From: Vibrio splendidus
GTDB taxonomy: Bacteria; Pseudomonadota; Gammaproteobacteria; Enterobacterales; Vibrionaceae
Reading direction: 5' to 3'
DNA length: 64,000 nucleotides
NCBI RefSeq assembly: GCF_001557875.1
Contig: NZ_LNRF01000002.1
Coordinates: 391,675 to 455,674, forward strand
In this document: positions 36,235-46,371 of the stretch, in pieces
Layout of the letters: the number at the start of each line of letters is the position of its first letter
How positions within the stretch are numbered: the stretch's first letter is position 1
The notes under the pieces: generated by a model
Seen by the model: only the letters and a program-made list of their open reading frames with translations
Databases searched by the model: none
Told to the model about the DNA's origin: nothing
Program-made: the position numbers and the translations under genes

Positions 36235-38031
36235 TTAATCTTCCTGATCGAGCAATCTTTCAAATTCATCGATTTGAACTTTGACCATGTCGATGCTTTG
36301 TTGCCAGAAATCAACTTGAGTCAGGTCCATACCAAGGTGCTTTTGAACGACTTCTTCCGCCATCATGCTGCCCGTATCACGAAGCAACGAAACGTAATCA
36401 CCGTAGAATTGCTCGCCTTTTGCATCGCGCTGAGCGTAAACACCTTTACTGAACAGGTAACCGAACAAATATGGGTAGTTGTAGAAGCTAACTTGAGAGA
36501 TGCTGAAGTGCAGCTTGCTCGCCCAGAAATAAGGGTCGGCTTCTGTCATTGCTTCGCCGTACCACTCTTTCCAAGTCGTTTCCATCAGGTCACACAGCTG
36601 CTGAGCAGTTAGCTCGCCTTTTTCACGCTGCTCGTAGAAGGCTTTTTCAAACTCAAAACGCACAGGAATGTTCACCATTAATGCCAAAGAAGAGGAAAGC
36701 TCTTCCCACAGCATTTCGAGCTTCTCATTGCGCGTTTGAGCTTGCTTTAACAAGTGATCACGAACGATATTTTCAGCAAAAATCGAAGCGGTTTCTGCTA
36801 GCGTCATTGGGTAGCGTGTTTGACACAACGGCATGTCTTTCATCACCCAGTTGTGGAACGCGTGGCCTAGCTCGTGTGCCAATGTCATTAAATCAGAGCG
36901 GCTACCACTCCATGTCATAAACACCAGTGGTGTGCGTGTCGCAGCAAACTTAGTGCAGTACGCGCCTAAGCGTTTGTTGGCTGCTGGTGCGGCATCAATC
37001 CAACCATTCTCAACCATCAAAGCGACGAAATCAGCCATCTCTGGATTGACTTCAGCAAAAGCGGTTTTGATCACTTCGATAGCTTCATCAAATGGGTAAA
37101 CCTTAGATTCGCTGTCACCTAGTGGCGGCATCGCAGCTAAGTGGTTCCACGGTTTCATTTCATCTAAGCCGTGAACTCTTGCCATCAATAGACCTGCTTT
37201 CTGGCCTACTTCTCGATTTGCCTTTGCTACCGACATCATGGTGTCTAACGTTTCAGGTACGATGCGGCTGCCGTGTAGGCTTGGATCAAGGAAATGTACA
37301 TCGCTGATTTTCGAACGCTTTTTATTTTCAGTCAGACGCCAACCTGCCAGCGCATTTAGGATTGAAGCAAATGACTCTTGGTGCGTCTTCATTGCCCCCT
37401 GAACGGCGCGCCATGCTGGTTCTTGTTTATCGAATTCGCTGCCGTACAGTAAGCTCGCTGCTTGTGAAAAACCTAGAGCTTCCTCTTCACCGTCCAGCTT
37501 TAGCGACAGTTTTAAAGAACCGGTCAGGTTATCGTATAAACGCCCCCACCCATCACGGCCATCAACCTTCATCGCGGCTAATAACTGCTCTTCAGCAACA
37601 CTGAGGCGGCTGCTTGATAACTTACGAGAGCTTTCAATCGCAAAACGTTGCCCTGCTACGTCCGCACTCTCATGCTCTAATACTGCATCAATAAACTCTG
37701 GTTCTGCATGAATTAGTGTGTCTTCGTAAGGACTAAATGCTTGAGACATTTCAGAGTTCAGTTTGGCAACGCGACCAAGCAGTGCTTTGGCTTCTGTGTG
37801 TGTCGCGTCTACCGATGCGTGGCAGTTAGCGAAGGTGTTGATCGTGCTTAGTAGCGTGCCAGCCGCTTCAGAAGTCTGAATCGCGTTTTGCATCGCTAGA
37901 ATAATGTGACGCTTTTCAACGTGTAGGTTCAACAGCTCAATACACTGCTGAATGAGTTCAATGTCCTGTTCGATTTTTGCATCATTAAGATCGCTATAAG
38001 CAATGCTTAGATCCCAACTCGGTGTTGTCAT
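36235..38031 (-). CDS. pepF: Oligoendopeptidase F (M3 family)
   Basis: A 598-residue cytosolic zinc oligopeptidase. The catalytic motif HELGHAFHNW lies at about residues 395-404, with the distal Glu in TLAETASIFAE. The N-terminal half is the helical M3 lid domain. Length is typical for PepF/M3B. It degrades peptides of roughly 7-17 residues. AAAGGAA precedes the ATG. Single gene. Confidence 0.92.
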   Translation of the reverse strand: MTTPSWDLSIAYSDLNDAKIEQDIELIQQCIELLNLHVEKRHIILAMQNAIQTSEAAGTLLSTINTFANCHASVDATHTEAKALLGRVAKLNSEMSQAFSPYEDTLIHAEPEFIDAVLEHESADVAGQRFAIESSRKLSSSRLSVAEEQLLAAMKVDGRDGWGRLYDNLTGSLKLSLKLDGEEEALGFSQAASLLYGSEFDKQEPAWRAVQGAMKTHQESFASILNALAGWRLTENKKRSKISDVHFLDPSLHGSRIVPETLDTMMSVAKANREVGQKAGLLMARVHGLDEMKPWNHLAAMPPLGDSESKVYPFDEAIEVIKTAFAEVNPEMADFVALMVENGWIDAAPAANKRLGAYCTKFAATRTPLVFMTWSGSRSDLMTLAHELGHAFHNWVMKDMPLCQTRYPMTLAETASIFAENIVRDHLLKQAQTRNEKLEMLWEELSSSLALMVNIPVRFEFEKAFYEQREKGELTAQQLCDLMETTWKEWYGEAMTEADPYFWASKLHFSISQVSFYNYPYLFGYLFSKGVYAQRDAKGEQFYGDYVSLLRDTGSMMAEEVVQKHLGMDLTQVDFWQQSIDMVKVQIDEFERLLDQED

Positions 38032-38164
38032 GACTAAATTCCTTTCACGTAGGTAGTAATACCAATCAGGTATAGCGGCTGTGAACGCCGCTTTATATTT
38101 CGATTCTTATTTCTATTTACAGCTCTGCAAGATTGTTAATTCTTAAACTGTGTTTTTTGAACAC

Positions 38165-38782
38165 TCAGAGAACAGGTAGCCCTATCGATTTAACGCTGAT
38201 AAAGCTCTGCGCAAACTGAGTGATTTGAATATGCGTTATCGACGCGTTTTCTATCGATAACTTCGAGTACAAACTCGGATTTTTCCAATCAATATCAAGG
38301 CCGTGCGCTAACAATATGCGAATCACACCACCATGAGTAACCAACAATATGTTGTCACTTGGATCATTCAAAAGTTGCGACCAAGCTTGAGTTACTCTGT
38401 CGTGGAAGCCCTGTAAACTTTCTGCACCAGTTAATTGATGATTAGCAGGGTCTTTCCAAAAGGTTTCTAGCATTGCCCACTTGTCTTCAAGTTCATCAAA
38501 TGGGACACCATCTACTTCACCGAAGTTCATTTCCTGAAAGCCAGGTGCAACAGACAAAGGCACAGACATACGCTCTGCATAGAGGTTTGCTAGATCACTG
38601 CATCGCCTTAATGGCGAGGTAACCACGCAATCAAAGGTAATGTCTTGTTTAGCAAGCGCCTCACATATCTGCTCTTGAAGCTCAGGGTTAACCAGCACAT
38701 CAGATAAACCGTTGAGTGCAGCTTTTCCTTCGACTTTGCCATGTCTTAGCAGATAGATGTTTTTGGTTGTTCCATTGACCAT
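38165..38782 (-). CDS. cobC: Alpha-ribazole phosphatase-like histidine phosphatase
   Basis: A 205-residue histidine phosphatase. The catalytic RHG motif is near the N-terminus (YLLRHGKVEG), a second His in LVTHGGVIRI. It removes phosphate from alpha-ribazole 5'-phosphate or cobalamin phosphate in lower-ligand assembly. It is the last gene of the leftward cobT-cobS-cobU-cobC run, nine bases after cobU, which supports the substrate assignment. Confidence 0.87.
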   Translation of the reverse strand: MVNGTTKNIYLLRHGKVEGKAALNGLSDVLVNPELQEQICEALAKQDITFDCVVTSPLRRCSDLANLYAERMSVPLSVAPGFQEMNFGEVDGVPFDELEDKWAMLETFWKDPANHQLTGAESLQGFHDRVTQAWSQLLNDPSDNILLVTHGGVIRILLAHGLDIDWKNPSLYSKLSIENASITHIQITQFAQSFISVKSIGLPVL

Positions 38783-38791
38783 GAGTGCGAC

Positions 38792-39403
38792 CTAGCCTTG
38801 AGTATCAAGCAAGTGATTAGATGGTTTTAAGTGCAGCGGCAATCCGGCAGCGACCAGTGTGACGCGTTCAACAACGCGAGCTAGCGCTTGGTTCATTCGC
38901 CCTGCATTGTCGACAAACAAGCGCGACACTTTACCCAGTGGCACCACACCTAAACCGACTTCGTTAGAGACCATGATTATTTGCGCAGGGCTTTGCTCGA
39001 CGCTTTGCACCAATACTTCAACCACGGCTTCAACCTGTTCATTGGTTGAGTCATCACCCAGTTCAAAGATGATGTTGTTCAGCCACAAGGTTAGGCAATC
39101 AATCAACACCACATCTTCTTTCTCAAAAGACTGCAGTTTTTCGGCTAACTCAACAGGAACTTCATGCTCAATCCAATGCTCGCCACGGCGTTGTTGATGG
39201 TGCGCGATTCGTTCTCGCATTTCGTCGTCCAAGTAAGTGGCTGTCGCAATATAGTTAAGGCGTCCATTTGAACATGCTTCAAGCGCACATAATGCTTGTT
39301 GCTCTGCAAAACTGGACTTGCCAGAACGAGCCCCGCCCAATACCAGGTGGCTGTTTCGCTGACTTGCTTGATTAATTTGATTAGTTTGATTCGTGTTCGC
39401 CAT
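38792..39403 (-). CDS. cobU: Adenosylcobinamide kinase / cobinamide-phosphate guanylyltransferase
   Basis: A 203-residue bifunctional enzyme that phosphorylates adenosylcobinamide and transfers GMP to it. The P-loop LVLGGARSGKSSFAEQ, the hinge-region VLIDCLTLWLNN and MVSNEVGLGVVPLG are family hallmarks. Nine-base gaps to cobS and cobC place it in the same operon. The first 16 residues are Asn/Gln-rich and may be an extension. Confidence 0.92.
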   Translation of the reverse strand: MANTNQTNQINQASQRNSHLVLGGARSGKSSFAEQQALCALEACSNGRLNYIATATYLDDEMRERIAHHQQRRGEHWIEHEVPVELAEKLQSFEKEDVVLIDCLTLWLNNIIFELGDDSTNEQVEAVVEVLVQSVEQSPAQIIMVSNEVGLGVVPLGKVSRLFVDNAGRMNQALARVVERVTLVAAGLPLHLKPSNHLLDTQG

Positions 39404-39412
39404 AGGAAGCCG

Positions 39413-40219
39413 TTATAGATAGCCATTGTAAAAAGCAGTAATGAATACAAGGTAAGTCAGCAATTCCATCAACTGTTGAGCAGCCCCCAAGCAGTCGCCA
39501 GTAAAGCCGCCAATTCGAGCCGTTAACCACTTTTTGAAACCCGTCCTGAAAAGATAGGCGACGACAGATAAAACCAAAGCGAGCTCAAGACCAAACCATA
39601 GGCTAGGCAGTACGCCTACAAGCAATAGAAAAACGAGCTCGCCTTTGGTTTGCTTGTTGGCCAATGGCTTGCTTTTACTGGTATCTAAATCGCTAACGTA
39701 AGGCATGTCGTAAATCAGCGATGCAGCAATCGCGCGACTAAAGGTATAACTGGTCACGATAACCATAAACAGAGCAGTCATGGTGACCAGCTCATTCAAC
39801 AGCACCCATTTGCCAAGCAGAGTCATAACCAGTGCAGACGCGCCATAAGTACCAATTCGACTGTCTTTCATGATGGTCAAGCGGCGTTCTAAGGTCATGC
39901 CGCCACCAATGCCATCCGCCATGTCGGTCAAGCCATCTTCATGGAATGCACCAGTAAGCATCAAGCTAAAACTTATCATCAAGAAGATAGCCACTGCACT
40001 CGGCAGTATGGCGTCGAACAACAAAAACGTGCCGCCACACAGAGCACCAAGTAACAAACCAACCGTTGAAAAGTAGCGACCCGAACGGTTCATTCGCTCT
40101 GATGAATAGGGCGTGTTTTTAGGCATTGGCAAACGAGAAAAGAAGCCCATCGCCAGCGCAAACAACTCCCATTGATAGATAACTCGATCTTTCAATGATC
40201 TTTCTGATTCAGGAGTCAT
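39413..40219 (-). CDS. cobS: Adenosylcobinamide-GDP ribazoletransferase (cobalamin synthase)
   Basis: A 268-residue inner-membrane enzyme that joins adenosylcobinamide-GDP with alpha-ribazole to give cobalamin. The acidic signature DGLTDMADGIGGG and the R-rich loop RRLTIMKDSRIGTYG are present, with five to six membrane segments. Its ATG overlaps the cobT stop by one base (TAATG), so the two are coupled. Confidence 0.93.
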   Translation of the reverse strand: MTPESERSLKDRVIYQWELFALAMGFFSRLPMPKNTPYSSERMNRSGRYFSTVGLLLGALCGGTFLLFDAILPSAVAIFLMISFSLMLTGAFHEDGLTDMADGIGGGMTLERRLTIMKDSRIGTYGASALVMTLLGKWVLLNELVTMTALFMVIVTSYTFSRAIAASLIYDMPYVSDLDTSKSKPLANKQTKGELVFLLLVGVLPSLWFGLELALVLSVVAYLFRTGFKKWLTARIGGFTGDCLGAAQQLMELLTYLVFITAFYNGYL

Positions 40220-41247
40220 TAAACAGTGACTCCAGCGCTCTCGAAGCTCGCCATGTTGTTGTAAAACTCTGCAGCCGCTCGGATGATTGGCATGGCTAGA
40301 GCAGCACCCGTGCCCTCGCCTAACCTCAGTCCAAGATCAAGCAACGGTTCAGCGTCGAGCAGCTCTAGCAAAATCTTGTGACCAGACTCTTCAGAGCGAT
40401 GTGCAAAGATCATATAGTCACGGCAGTTCGGTTCAATTAAGGTCGCGACATACGCAGCGACTGACACGATAAAACCATCGACCAATACTGGAGTCCTGTT
40501 TTGATAAGCACCAAGGAAAGCACCGACCATTTGAACGATTTCATAACCGCCGACTTGAGCCAAAACCGATTTAGGATCGAGTCCTTTGCAACGTGCAACA
40601 CCTTGTTCAACCACTGCCACTTTATGAGCTAGTTGTTCGTTATTGATGCCTGTACCTAAACCAACACACTCTGCCGCAGTTCGGTTTGCTAGCGCACTCA
40701 AAATCGCTGACGCGCTACTGGTATTACCGATACCCATTTCACCAAACATGATGATATTGGTGCCATTCGAAATGGTTCTAGATACATGCTCTGCGCCCAG
40801 TTCAATGCCACGTTCTACCGTTTCTAAACTCATTGCCGCTTCATTGGCAAAGTTATTGGTTCGCGTACCCAAACGCTGGGAGATCAGCATTGGGTTATCA
40901 GATTCGACAGGCAACAATATCCCCGTGTCGACCACCGTGATATCGATCTTATTCACCGCACAGAAACAATTGATCGCCGCGCCACCGCTTAAGAAGTTCA
41001 ACACCATCTGTTGTGTGACGGCACTTGGGGCAATACTCACGCCTTCGTCAGCAATGCCATGGTCGCCAGCAAAAATGATGATACTTGGCTTATTCAATTC
41101 GATGTGTTCGACCGCAGCTTGTTTGCCTTGGCTCTGAATCAATGCCAGTTGATGCGCGACTTTTTCTAGTAAGCCAAGCGCACCGAGTGGCTTGGTTTTT
41201 TGGTCAATTCGATGTTGGATGTACTGCGAGTATTGGGTATCTAACAT
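40219..41247 (-). CDS. cobT: Nicotinate-nucleotide-dimethylbenzimidazole phosphoribosyltransferase
   Basis: A 342-residue enzyme making alpha-ribazole phosphate from dimethylbenzimidazole and nicotinate mononucleotide. Start set at the ATG at 41247 ([15 protein letters not shown]), because the upstream extension of the frame runs through the end of the preceding gene and is not like the family. Marks: [24 protein letters not shown], and [13 protein letters not shown] with the catalytic Glu domain near the C-terminus ([13 protein letters not shown]). Head of the cobT-cobS-cobU-cobC run. Confidence 0.93.
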   Translation of the reverse strand: MLDTQYSQYIQHRIDQKTKPLGALGLLEKVAHQLALIQSQGKQAAVEHIELNKPSIIIFAGDHGIADEGVSIAPSAVTQQMVLNFLSGGAAINCFCAVNKIDITVVDTGILLPVESDNPMLISQRLGTRTNNFANEAAMSLETVERGIELGAEHVSRTISNGTNIIMFGEMGIGNTSSASAILSALANRTAAECVGLGTGINNEQLAHKVAVVEQGVARCKGLDPKSVLAQVGGYEIVQMVGAFLGAYQNRTPVLVDGFIVSVAAYVATLIEPNCRDYMIFAHRSEESGHKILLELLDAEPLLDLGLRLGEGTGAALAMPIIRAAAEFYNNMASFESAGVTV

Positions 41248-41320
41248 AAGTTTAGGGGCACTTAAATTTATGGAAACGAGTTTTGTGAACACTGATTCTG
41301 CTTGAGCTGAATTGATAACA

Positions 41321-41932
41321 CTATTTAGGGCGAGCGACAGCGAACACGTTGGAAAGTGTCGCGAATTCCCCCCCACCCAGTCGAGATAGAGGGTCCAACG
41401 CCAACGCATCAACCTTAAGACGTTCACTTTCTTTATCGATCACATCTTCGGAAATGTACACGGTTTCGACTTGAGCAAAGATGAGGCTTTGTGGCACCTC
41501 TCCGACTTCTTTTACTTCGTATAATGTGCAACCAAAAGCGACCGAGCACGCTTTCACTCTCGGTAAAGAAAAGCCCTCAAATTCAACCAGCTCAATATTA
41601 TTCGCGGTTACTTCAGAGTCACCGTGATCGAGTGTGGCTGCTGTCGCCGTCATTGTTTCTGCAGAGCTCGAAGAAGCAATGTGAATCACCAGCTTACCCG
41701 TTTCAAGGGCATTACGAGTAGTATCTTTAATTTCGCCTGATGGCTTCTTTCCGACCGATAACATCAATAGCGGCGGATTGCTGGAAACAGGTGTGAAATA
41801 AGAGAAAGGCGCTAGGTTGTACTCTTGGTCAGAAGATTCCGTCAATGCCCACGCAATAGGGCGAGGAACAACGGTTTGTGTCATCAGGTGATAAATCTGA
41901 GTGGGAGCAAGAGTATCAAGCTTGAGGTTCAT
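41321..41932 (-). CDS. Flavin reductase-like / flavoprotein oxygenase domain protein
   Basis: A 203-residue FMN-binding split-barrel protein of the flavin reductase-like family ([20 protein letters not shown] with [14 protein letters not shown] is the FMN-binding start). It lies 73 bases upstream of cobT in the same orientation. Dimethylbenzimidazole is made from reduced flavin by BluB, so a flavin-handling role for the cobalamin genes is possible, but this is inference; it could be unrelated. Confidence 0.82.
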   Translation of the reverse strand: MNLKLDTLAPTQIYHLMTQTVVPRPIAWALTESSDQEYNLAPFSYFTPVSSNPPLLMLSVGKKPSGEIKDTTRNALETGKLVIHIASSSSAETMTATAATLDHGDSEVTANNIELVEFEGFSLPRVKACSVAFGCTLYEVKEVGEVPQSLIFAQVETVYISEDVIDKESERLKVDALALDPLSRLGGGEFATLSNVFAVARPK

Positions 41933-42210
41933 AGCACATCCTTGGTCTATGTGAATTACGACTCAGTTTACGTGTTAAGCAATGCTGTATCTATGCCTAA
42001 TCAACAGAAACCGTAGAGAGTGCTCTTAATTTAAACAGATCACACTGGTTTTTATCAAATTGACAATCAAATTGACGAACCTTAAAACCCCTACAATAGC
42101 GATAATAGATTTATCAATAACTTACATTTTGGCATCGTTTATGCTTAATATAAACTACTTATTAACCTCTCCATTGATAAGTGCCCATAAAATGTATTCC
42201 CACAACACTG

Positions 42211-42360
42211 ATGCAAAACAAAGAAACACGATTGATTGAAAGAAAGCTCAAAAATGATTTAGGAGGTACAATGATTCCCAATTCAAGTAAAAGAAAACCA
42301 AATAAATCAAACAAAAAAACGAGTAAAAAGGTAAGGAAAATCCCACTTTCCTTCACCTAG
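42211..42360 (+). CDS. Very small, very basic protein
   Basis: A 49-residue frame with the ATG at 42211. An internal ATG at 42271, giving 29 residues, has a textbook AGGAGG site a few bases upstream and may be the true start. The product is extremely Lys/Arg-rich (KRKPNKSNKKTSKKVRK) and lacks acidic residues in its C-terminal half. A strong terminator follows the stop by about 20 bases, so a short transcript is likely. It resembles small ribosome- or nucleic-acid-binding proteins; no family recognised. Confidence 0.5.
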   Translation: MQNKETRLIERKLKNDLGGTMIPNSSKRKPNKSNKKTSKKVRKIPLSFT

Positions 42361-42372
42361 CAAGCAGCAACG

Positions 42373-42410
42373 TAAGTAACAAAGCCCGTCGCCCAGCGGG
42401 CTTTGTTATC
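42373..42410 (+). terminator. Terminator after the small basic protein
   Basis: AACAAAGCCCG pairs with CGGGCTTTGTT around a short loop. The stem is stable and carries T's in its right arm. Confidence 0.75.
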
Positions 42411-42579
42411 TCTAACACCTTGCGGATATTTTGCGTCAAGCTAAGTACATACCTTCAATACAACTAATCTATCATCGCACCCCACTTTCCTAACCACGCA
42501 TTTAACAAACTTTTATTCGCTTAAAATTCAAACACTGTTTATATTAAACAAGCACTTGTGAAGTGAATAAGGGATTAAG

Positions 42580-43275
42580 ATGAGCATTTCTGGAGACAAA
42601 ACATCGGTCGTGGTGGCTGGTGCAACAGGGCTAATTGGCAATCACGTGATGAGGTTGCTCATCGATGAACCTGCCGTCGACCATATCTATGCCCTATCTC
42701 GCAGAGCGTTAAATTCTCAATTTGACTCCAATAAACTCCATACTCTTATTCACAATGACCTACAAGTCACGAGTTGGGATGACACGAATGCGACGCCCAA
42801 TCTTGGCGTTATCTGCTTAGGTACAACTAAGAAAAAGGCAGGATCAAAAGAAGCGCTACGCAAAGTCGATGTAGAATTAGTTAGCCAAGTCGCGCAGTCA
42901 ATGAAATTTCTTGGGGTTCAACGCGTCGCGGTCGTTTCTAGCTATGGCGCTTCACCAGATTCCTATTCGCACTACCTTCGTTGCAAGGGGCAAATGGAGC
43001 AAAACTTAAAACGTATTGGCTTCAAGCAGCTTTTCATCGCTCGTCCGGGACCGCTGGTTGGTGAACGTGATAAACCAAGAGCCGACGAAAAATTACTGCA
43101 AAGTGTCTTCCCTTTAATATCTCCGTTTATGTTTGGTAAATTCAGAAATCTTCGCCCTATTCAGTCGGAAGACGTAGCGAAAGCAATGTTATTTCGATTG
43201 TTCGAAAATAATTTCCAAAATGTCGAAATTTACTCGTCAAGTGACATGCTCAATTTATTGGCAAAATATCGCTAA
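42580..43275 (+). CDS. NAD(P)-binding oxidoreductase (HTATIP2/SDR a5-like)
   Basis: A 231-residue atypical short-chain dehydrogenase. A Rossmann start VVVAGATGLIGNHVMRLL binds NAD(P), followed by GVICLGTTKKKAGSKEA, typical of the TIP30/HTATIP2-like group. The substrate is unknown. AAGGGAT precedes the ATG. It is a single gene between two terminator-bounded units. Confidence 0.82.
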   Translation: MSISGDKTSVVVAGATGLIGNHVMRLLIDEPAVDHIYALSRRALNSQFDSNKLHTLIHNDLQVTSWDDTNATPNLGVICLGTTKKKAGSKEALRKVDVELVSQVAQSMKFLGVQRVAVVSSYGASPDSYSHYLRCKGQMEQNLKRIGFKQLFIARPGPLVGERDKPRADEKLLQSVFPLISPFMFGKFRNLRPIQSEDVAKAMLFRLFENNFQNVEIYSSSDMLNLLAKYR

Positions 43276-43460
43276 AAAGCTCACCTATTCATCATAGTGT
43301 TGAATATCCACCCATCCTATTGAGTGGATATTACTAATCGTTCTATTAAATTACTTTTCCTTATTTTACGTTTTGTTACAGGTCGCTACTGTAGCTAACA
43401 GTATTTGCGCCCATATATCTAAGCGCTTTATCGATCTAAAGAAATTCATAAGGAAAACAA

Positions 43461-44834
43461 ATGTCACTTTCAGCTATCGCTGCCTTAGCGGTATTCACTG
43501 GTATCCTCTTTTTTCTCTACGGACAGCAGAAAAAAGAGAACACACTTTCTCGCCTCGTTTTACTCGGTTTAGTATTTGGTAGCGCATTTGGTCTTGGTCT
43601 ACAGCTGTTATTTGGTGAAGGCAATCCAATCATCAATGAGACACTAGACTGGGTAAACATTGTTGGCCGTGGTTACGTTGGCCTACTAAAAATGGTAATC
43701 ATGCCATTAGTCTTGGTTTCAATGATCGCAGCAGTAGTGAAGCTTGAAAAAGGCGGTTCACTAGGCAAGATTTCTGGCATCACCATTTCTGTATTGCTAG
43801 CAACAACCGCGATTTCTGCAATCGTTGGTATTCTTGTAACTCAAGCATTTGGTCTGTCTGCTGAAGGCTTAACGGAAGGCGCTCGCGAAACAGCACGTAT
43901 CGCAACACTTGAAAACCGCATCGGTAGCGTTTCAGATCTAACAATTCCGCAGATGCTGATTAGCTTTATTCCGACCAACCCATTTGCAGACCTAACAGGC
44001 GCTCGCTCTACGTCTATCATCGCGGTTGTTATCTTTGGCGTGCTAACGGGTATTGCTGCTCGTAAAGTGATGGCAGAGAAAGAAGAACTAGAGTCTCCAA
44101 TTCGTACGTTCGTTGAAGCGGCTCAGTCTATCGTTATGCGCTTAGTTAAGATGATCATGGCACTAACGCCATACGGCATTGCTGCGTTAATGGCTAAGGT
44201 CGTAGCAACATCAAGTGCTTCTGACATCCTAAGCCTACTGGGTTTCATCGTTGCATCTTACGTTGCGATTCTACTGATGTTCGTTGTACACGGTGTGTTG
44301 GTTTCTTTTGTTGGTGTAAACCCGAAAGAGTACTTCCAGAAGATCTGGCCTGTACTGACGTTCGCTTTCACGTCTCGTAGTTCTGCAGCAACGATTCCAC
44401 TGAACGTTGAAGCTCAAATCACTAAGCTTAACGTACCACCAGCGATTGCTAACCTGTCTGCATCTTTCGGTGCGACGATTGGTCAAAACGGTTGTGCGGG
44501 TATCTACCCTGCAATGCTAGCAGTAATGGTTGCGCCTACAGTTGGCATCGACCCAATGGACATTAACTTCATTCTGTCCCTGATTGCTATTATCACCGTG
44601 AGCTCATTTGGTATTGCTGGTGTGGGTGGCGGTGCAACGTTCGCGGCTCTTATCGTACTACCAGCAATGGGCCTGCCTGTAACTATCGCAGCATTGCTTA
44701 TCTCTATCGAGCCACTTATCGATATGGCACGTACAGCGCTTAACGTATCCGGTGCAATGACAGCCGGTACTATCACAAGCCGCCTTCTCGGTAAGAAAGA
44801 CAAGCAACAAGATCTGGAACAAGCGAACGCTTAA
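43461..44834 (+). CDS. tcyP: L-cystine transporter TcyP
   Basis: A 457-residue sodium:dicarboxylate-symporter-family protein strongly resembling E. coli TcyP/YdjN, a cystine importer. Matching pieces: NIVGRGYVGLLKMVIMPLVL, LTFAFTSRSSAATIPLNVEA, and GATIGQNGCAGIYPAMLAVM. About eight membrane helices plus two re-entrant loops. AAGGA precedes the start. A terminator follows. Typically induced by sulphur limitation, but no CysB site was recognised here. Confidence 0.94.
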   Translation: MSLSAIAALAVFTGILFFLYGQQKKENTLSRLVLLGLVFGSAFGLGLQLLFGEGNPIINETLDWVNIVGRGYVGLLKMVIMPLVLVSMIAAVVKLEKGGSLGKISGITISVLLATTAISAIVGILVTQAFGLSAEGLTEGARETARIATLENRIGSVSDLTIPQMLISFIPTNPFADLTGARSTSIIAVVIFGVLTGIAARKVMAEKEELESPIRTFVEAAQSIVMRLVKMIMALTPYGIAALMAKVVATSSASDILSLLGFIVASYVAILLMFVVHGVLVSFVGVNPKEYFQKIWPVLTFAFTSRSSAATIPLNVEAQITKLNVPPAIANLSASFGATIGQNGCAGIYPAMLAVMVAPTVGIDPMDINFILSLIAIITVSSFGIAGVGGGATFAALIVLPAMGLPVTIAALLISIEPLIDMARTALNVSGAMTAGTITSRLLGKKDKQQDLEQANA

Positions 44835-44853
44835 TTCTAATTTAAACAGCTAG

Positions 44854-44887
44854 AAAAAAAACCGATGCTCATGCATCGGTTTTTTAT
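44854..44887 (+). terminator. tcyP terminator
   Basis: ACCGATGC (44861-44868) pairs with GCATCGGT (44873-44880), flanked by A- and T-runs. Confidence 0.92.
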
Positions 44888-45146
44888 TATTACCGTTTAT
44901 TATATAGAATTAAATAAGGTTTAAATAACCCTATTAACTTATATGCCCATATTTAGAAAGAGGTTATCGAACAATAATAAAGCGATTTTGAGAATGCTCT
45001 CATCGATAATTGTGTTTAATAGAAAGAAATTGTGCATTTGTTCAATAATACAATGAGTTAGCTATGAACGATTAACAGAACTGATATATGATGCACCGCT
45101 TCAGTATGTCACATCATTTTGGCACCAGTTCGATAACAGGATCCTC

Positions 45147-45908
45147 ATGAGCTTTATTATATTATTACTTCTTTTGCTATTCGTTGGCTTTACACGTTTA
45201 CTTCAGTGGCGAAAAACCTCTCTGTTTTTATCTCTTGTTCTTATATCGTCATTTGTGCTGATTGGTTCAGGTTTAATTCCTCGCTACTTGCTGAACGACC
45301 TACAAGCCGATTACGAAAGTAAGCCTGATATCCAATGGTCTGACAATAGCGCCATTGTCCTGCTTGGTGCGGGAACGCAGTTAATTAAAAGCACGCAAGA
45401 GTTCGAGCCAGCCTTTTTCTCTTTTGGCCGAATCAGTGAAACAGCCAGCCAATATAAAGATTGTTCGAAAACGCAAGCCACTTGCAAAGTGATCATCAGT
45501 GGCGGCGATGCACAAAATAACGGTGTCACCGAAGCAGAAGTTTATCAACAACAATTGCTGAGACTTGGCGTTCCGATGGGTAACATCATTCAAGAGCCAA
45601 ATAGCGTCAACACTTGGAAGAACGCTCAGCTTACTAGTGACCTCATGAAGCATCATAAATTCGACAACATTGTATTGGTTTCATCTGGCCTACATATTCG
45701 TCGCAGCGAGCTCTACTTCAATCACTTCGGCTTGAATGTTGTTCCAGTGAGAGCCGACTATATGGCTGCTCAAATTTCATGGTTGCCACTGTGGTACAAC
45801 TTTGCGGTCACAGATTTTGCTTTGCATGAACAGATTGGCTTTGCTCGTTACAACATCTACAACTTTATGGGTTGGAATAGCAAACGCGAAAAGCCAGGTG
45901 ATGCTTAA
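45147..45908 (+). CDS. YdcF/ElyC-like DUF218 membrane protein
   Basis: A 253-residue protein with two N-terminal membrane helices (LLLLLFVGFTRLL, LFLSLVLISSFVLIGSG) and a DUF218 domain (about 60-240). The domain contains SAIVLLGAGTQL, CKVIISGGDAQNNGVTEAEVY and LVSSGLHIRRSELYF. The family includes ElyC and SanA, implicated in envelope lipid-carrier and peptidoglycan homeostasis. AGGA site upstream and a strong terminator downstream. Confidence 0.85.
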   Translation: MSFIILLLLLLFVGFTRLLQWRKTSLFLSLVLISSFVLIGSGLIPRYLLNDLQADYESKPDIQWSDNSAIVLLGAGTQLIKSTQEFEPAFFSFGRISETASQYKDCSKTQATCKVIISGGDAQNNGVTEAEVYQQQLLRLGVPMGNIIQEPNSVNTWKNAQLTSDLMKHHKFDNIVLVSSGLHIRRSELYFNHFGLNVVPVRADYMAAQISWLPLWYNFAVTDFALHEQIGFARYNIYNFMGWNSKREKPGDA

Positions 45909-45939
45909 TCTCGTTCCATTAAGTTAACTCGAACCATAC

Positions 45940-45982
45940 AAAATGCAGCAGCAATCGAACGATTGTTGGCTGCATTTTTTTG
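45940..45982 (+). terminator. Terminator after the YdcF-like gene
   Basis: AAATGCAGC-AGCAATC pairs with GATTGTTGGCTGCATTT with one bulge, followed by seven T's. Confidence 0.88.
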
Positions 45983-46371
45983 ATCCTGCCTATCACAACA
46001 TCATGTCTTATTTGGCTTACTCAAGTACTTCCCCATCCTTTGGGCAATAAATCTTGCTGGTTAATTTTCCAAGCCAACATACCAAATAGCGAGGCTTCAA
46101 AAATATAAACGTTCAACAATTAACCATCCATAGATTGGACTGTTGAAACTAATTGAAGCAATCAAGGTAAGCCTTTATCAAACAACAAGTTGAACAGTAC
46201 AACCTCCTGATATCTATCAGTATTTATTTTCAATTCATTTCAGTATTTTTGGCATTGTTTTATATGACAAAGTACCCCCGCTAGAGTCCCTCGGCTCTAA
46301 ATAAACACCCATAAAACTAATAAATCGAATTAAATAAAAATTGCCAAATAAAGGCACTTAGGAACTTATTC
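45983..46371. other. Upstream region of the aerolysin-like gene
   Basis: About 390 bases, A/T-rich toward the gene. It presumably holds the toxin promoter. No recognised regulator site was found. Confidence 0.45.

Noticed and set aside
40219..41427. 60-residue longer start for cobT
   Set aside because: The extension overlaps the flavin-reductase-like gene end and does not resemble CobT; start at 41247 preferred.
41933..42160. Cobalamin riboswitch before the cob run
   Set aside because: No B12-box-like sequence was found here or before btuC.
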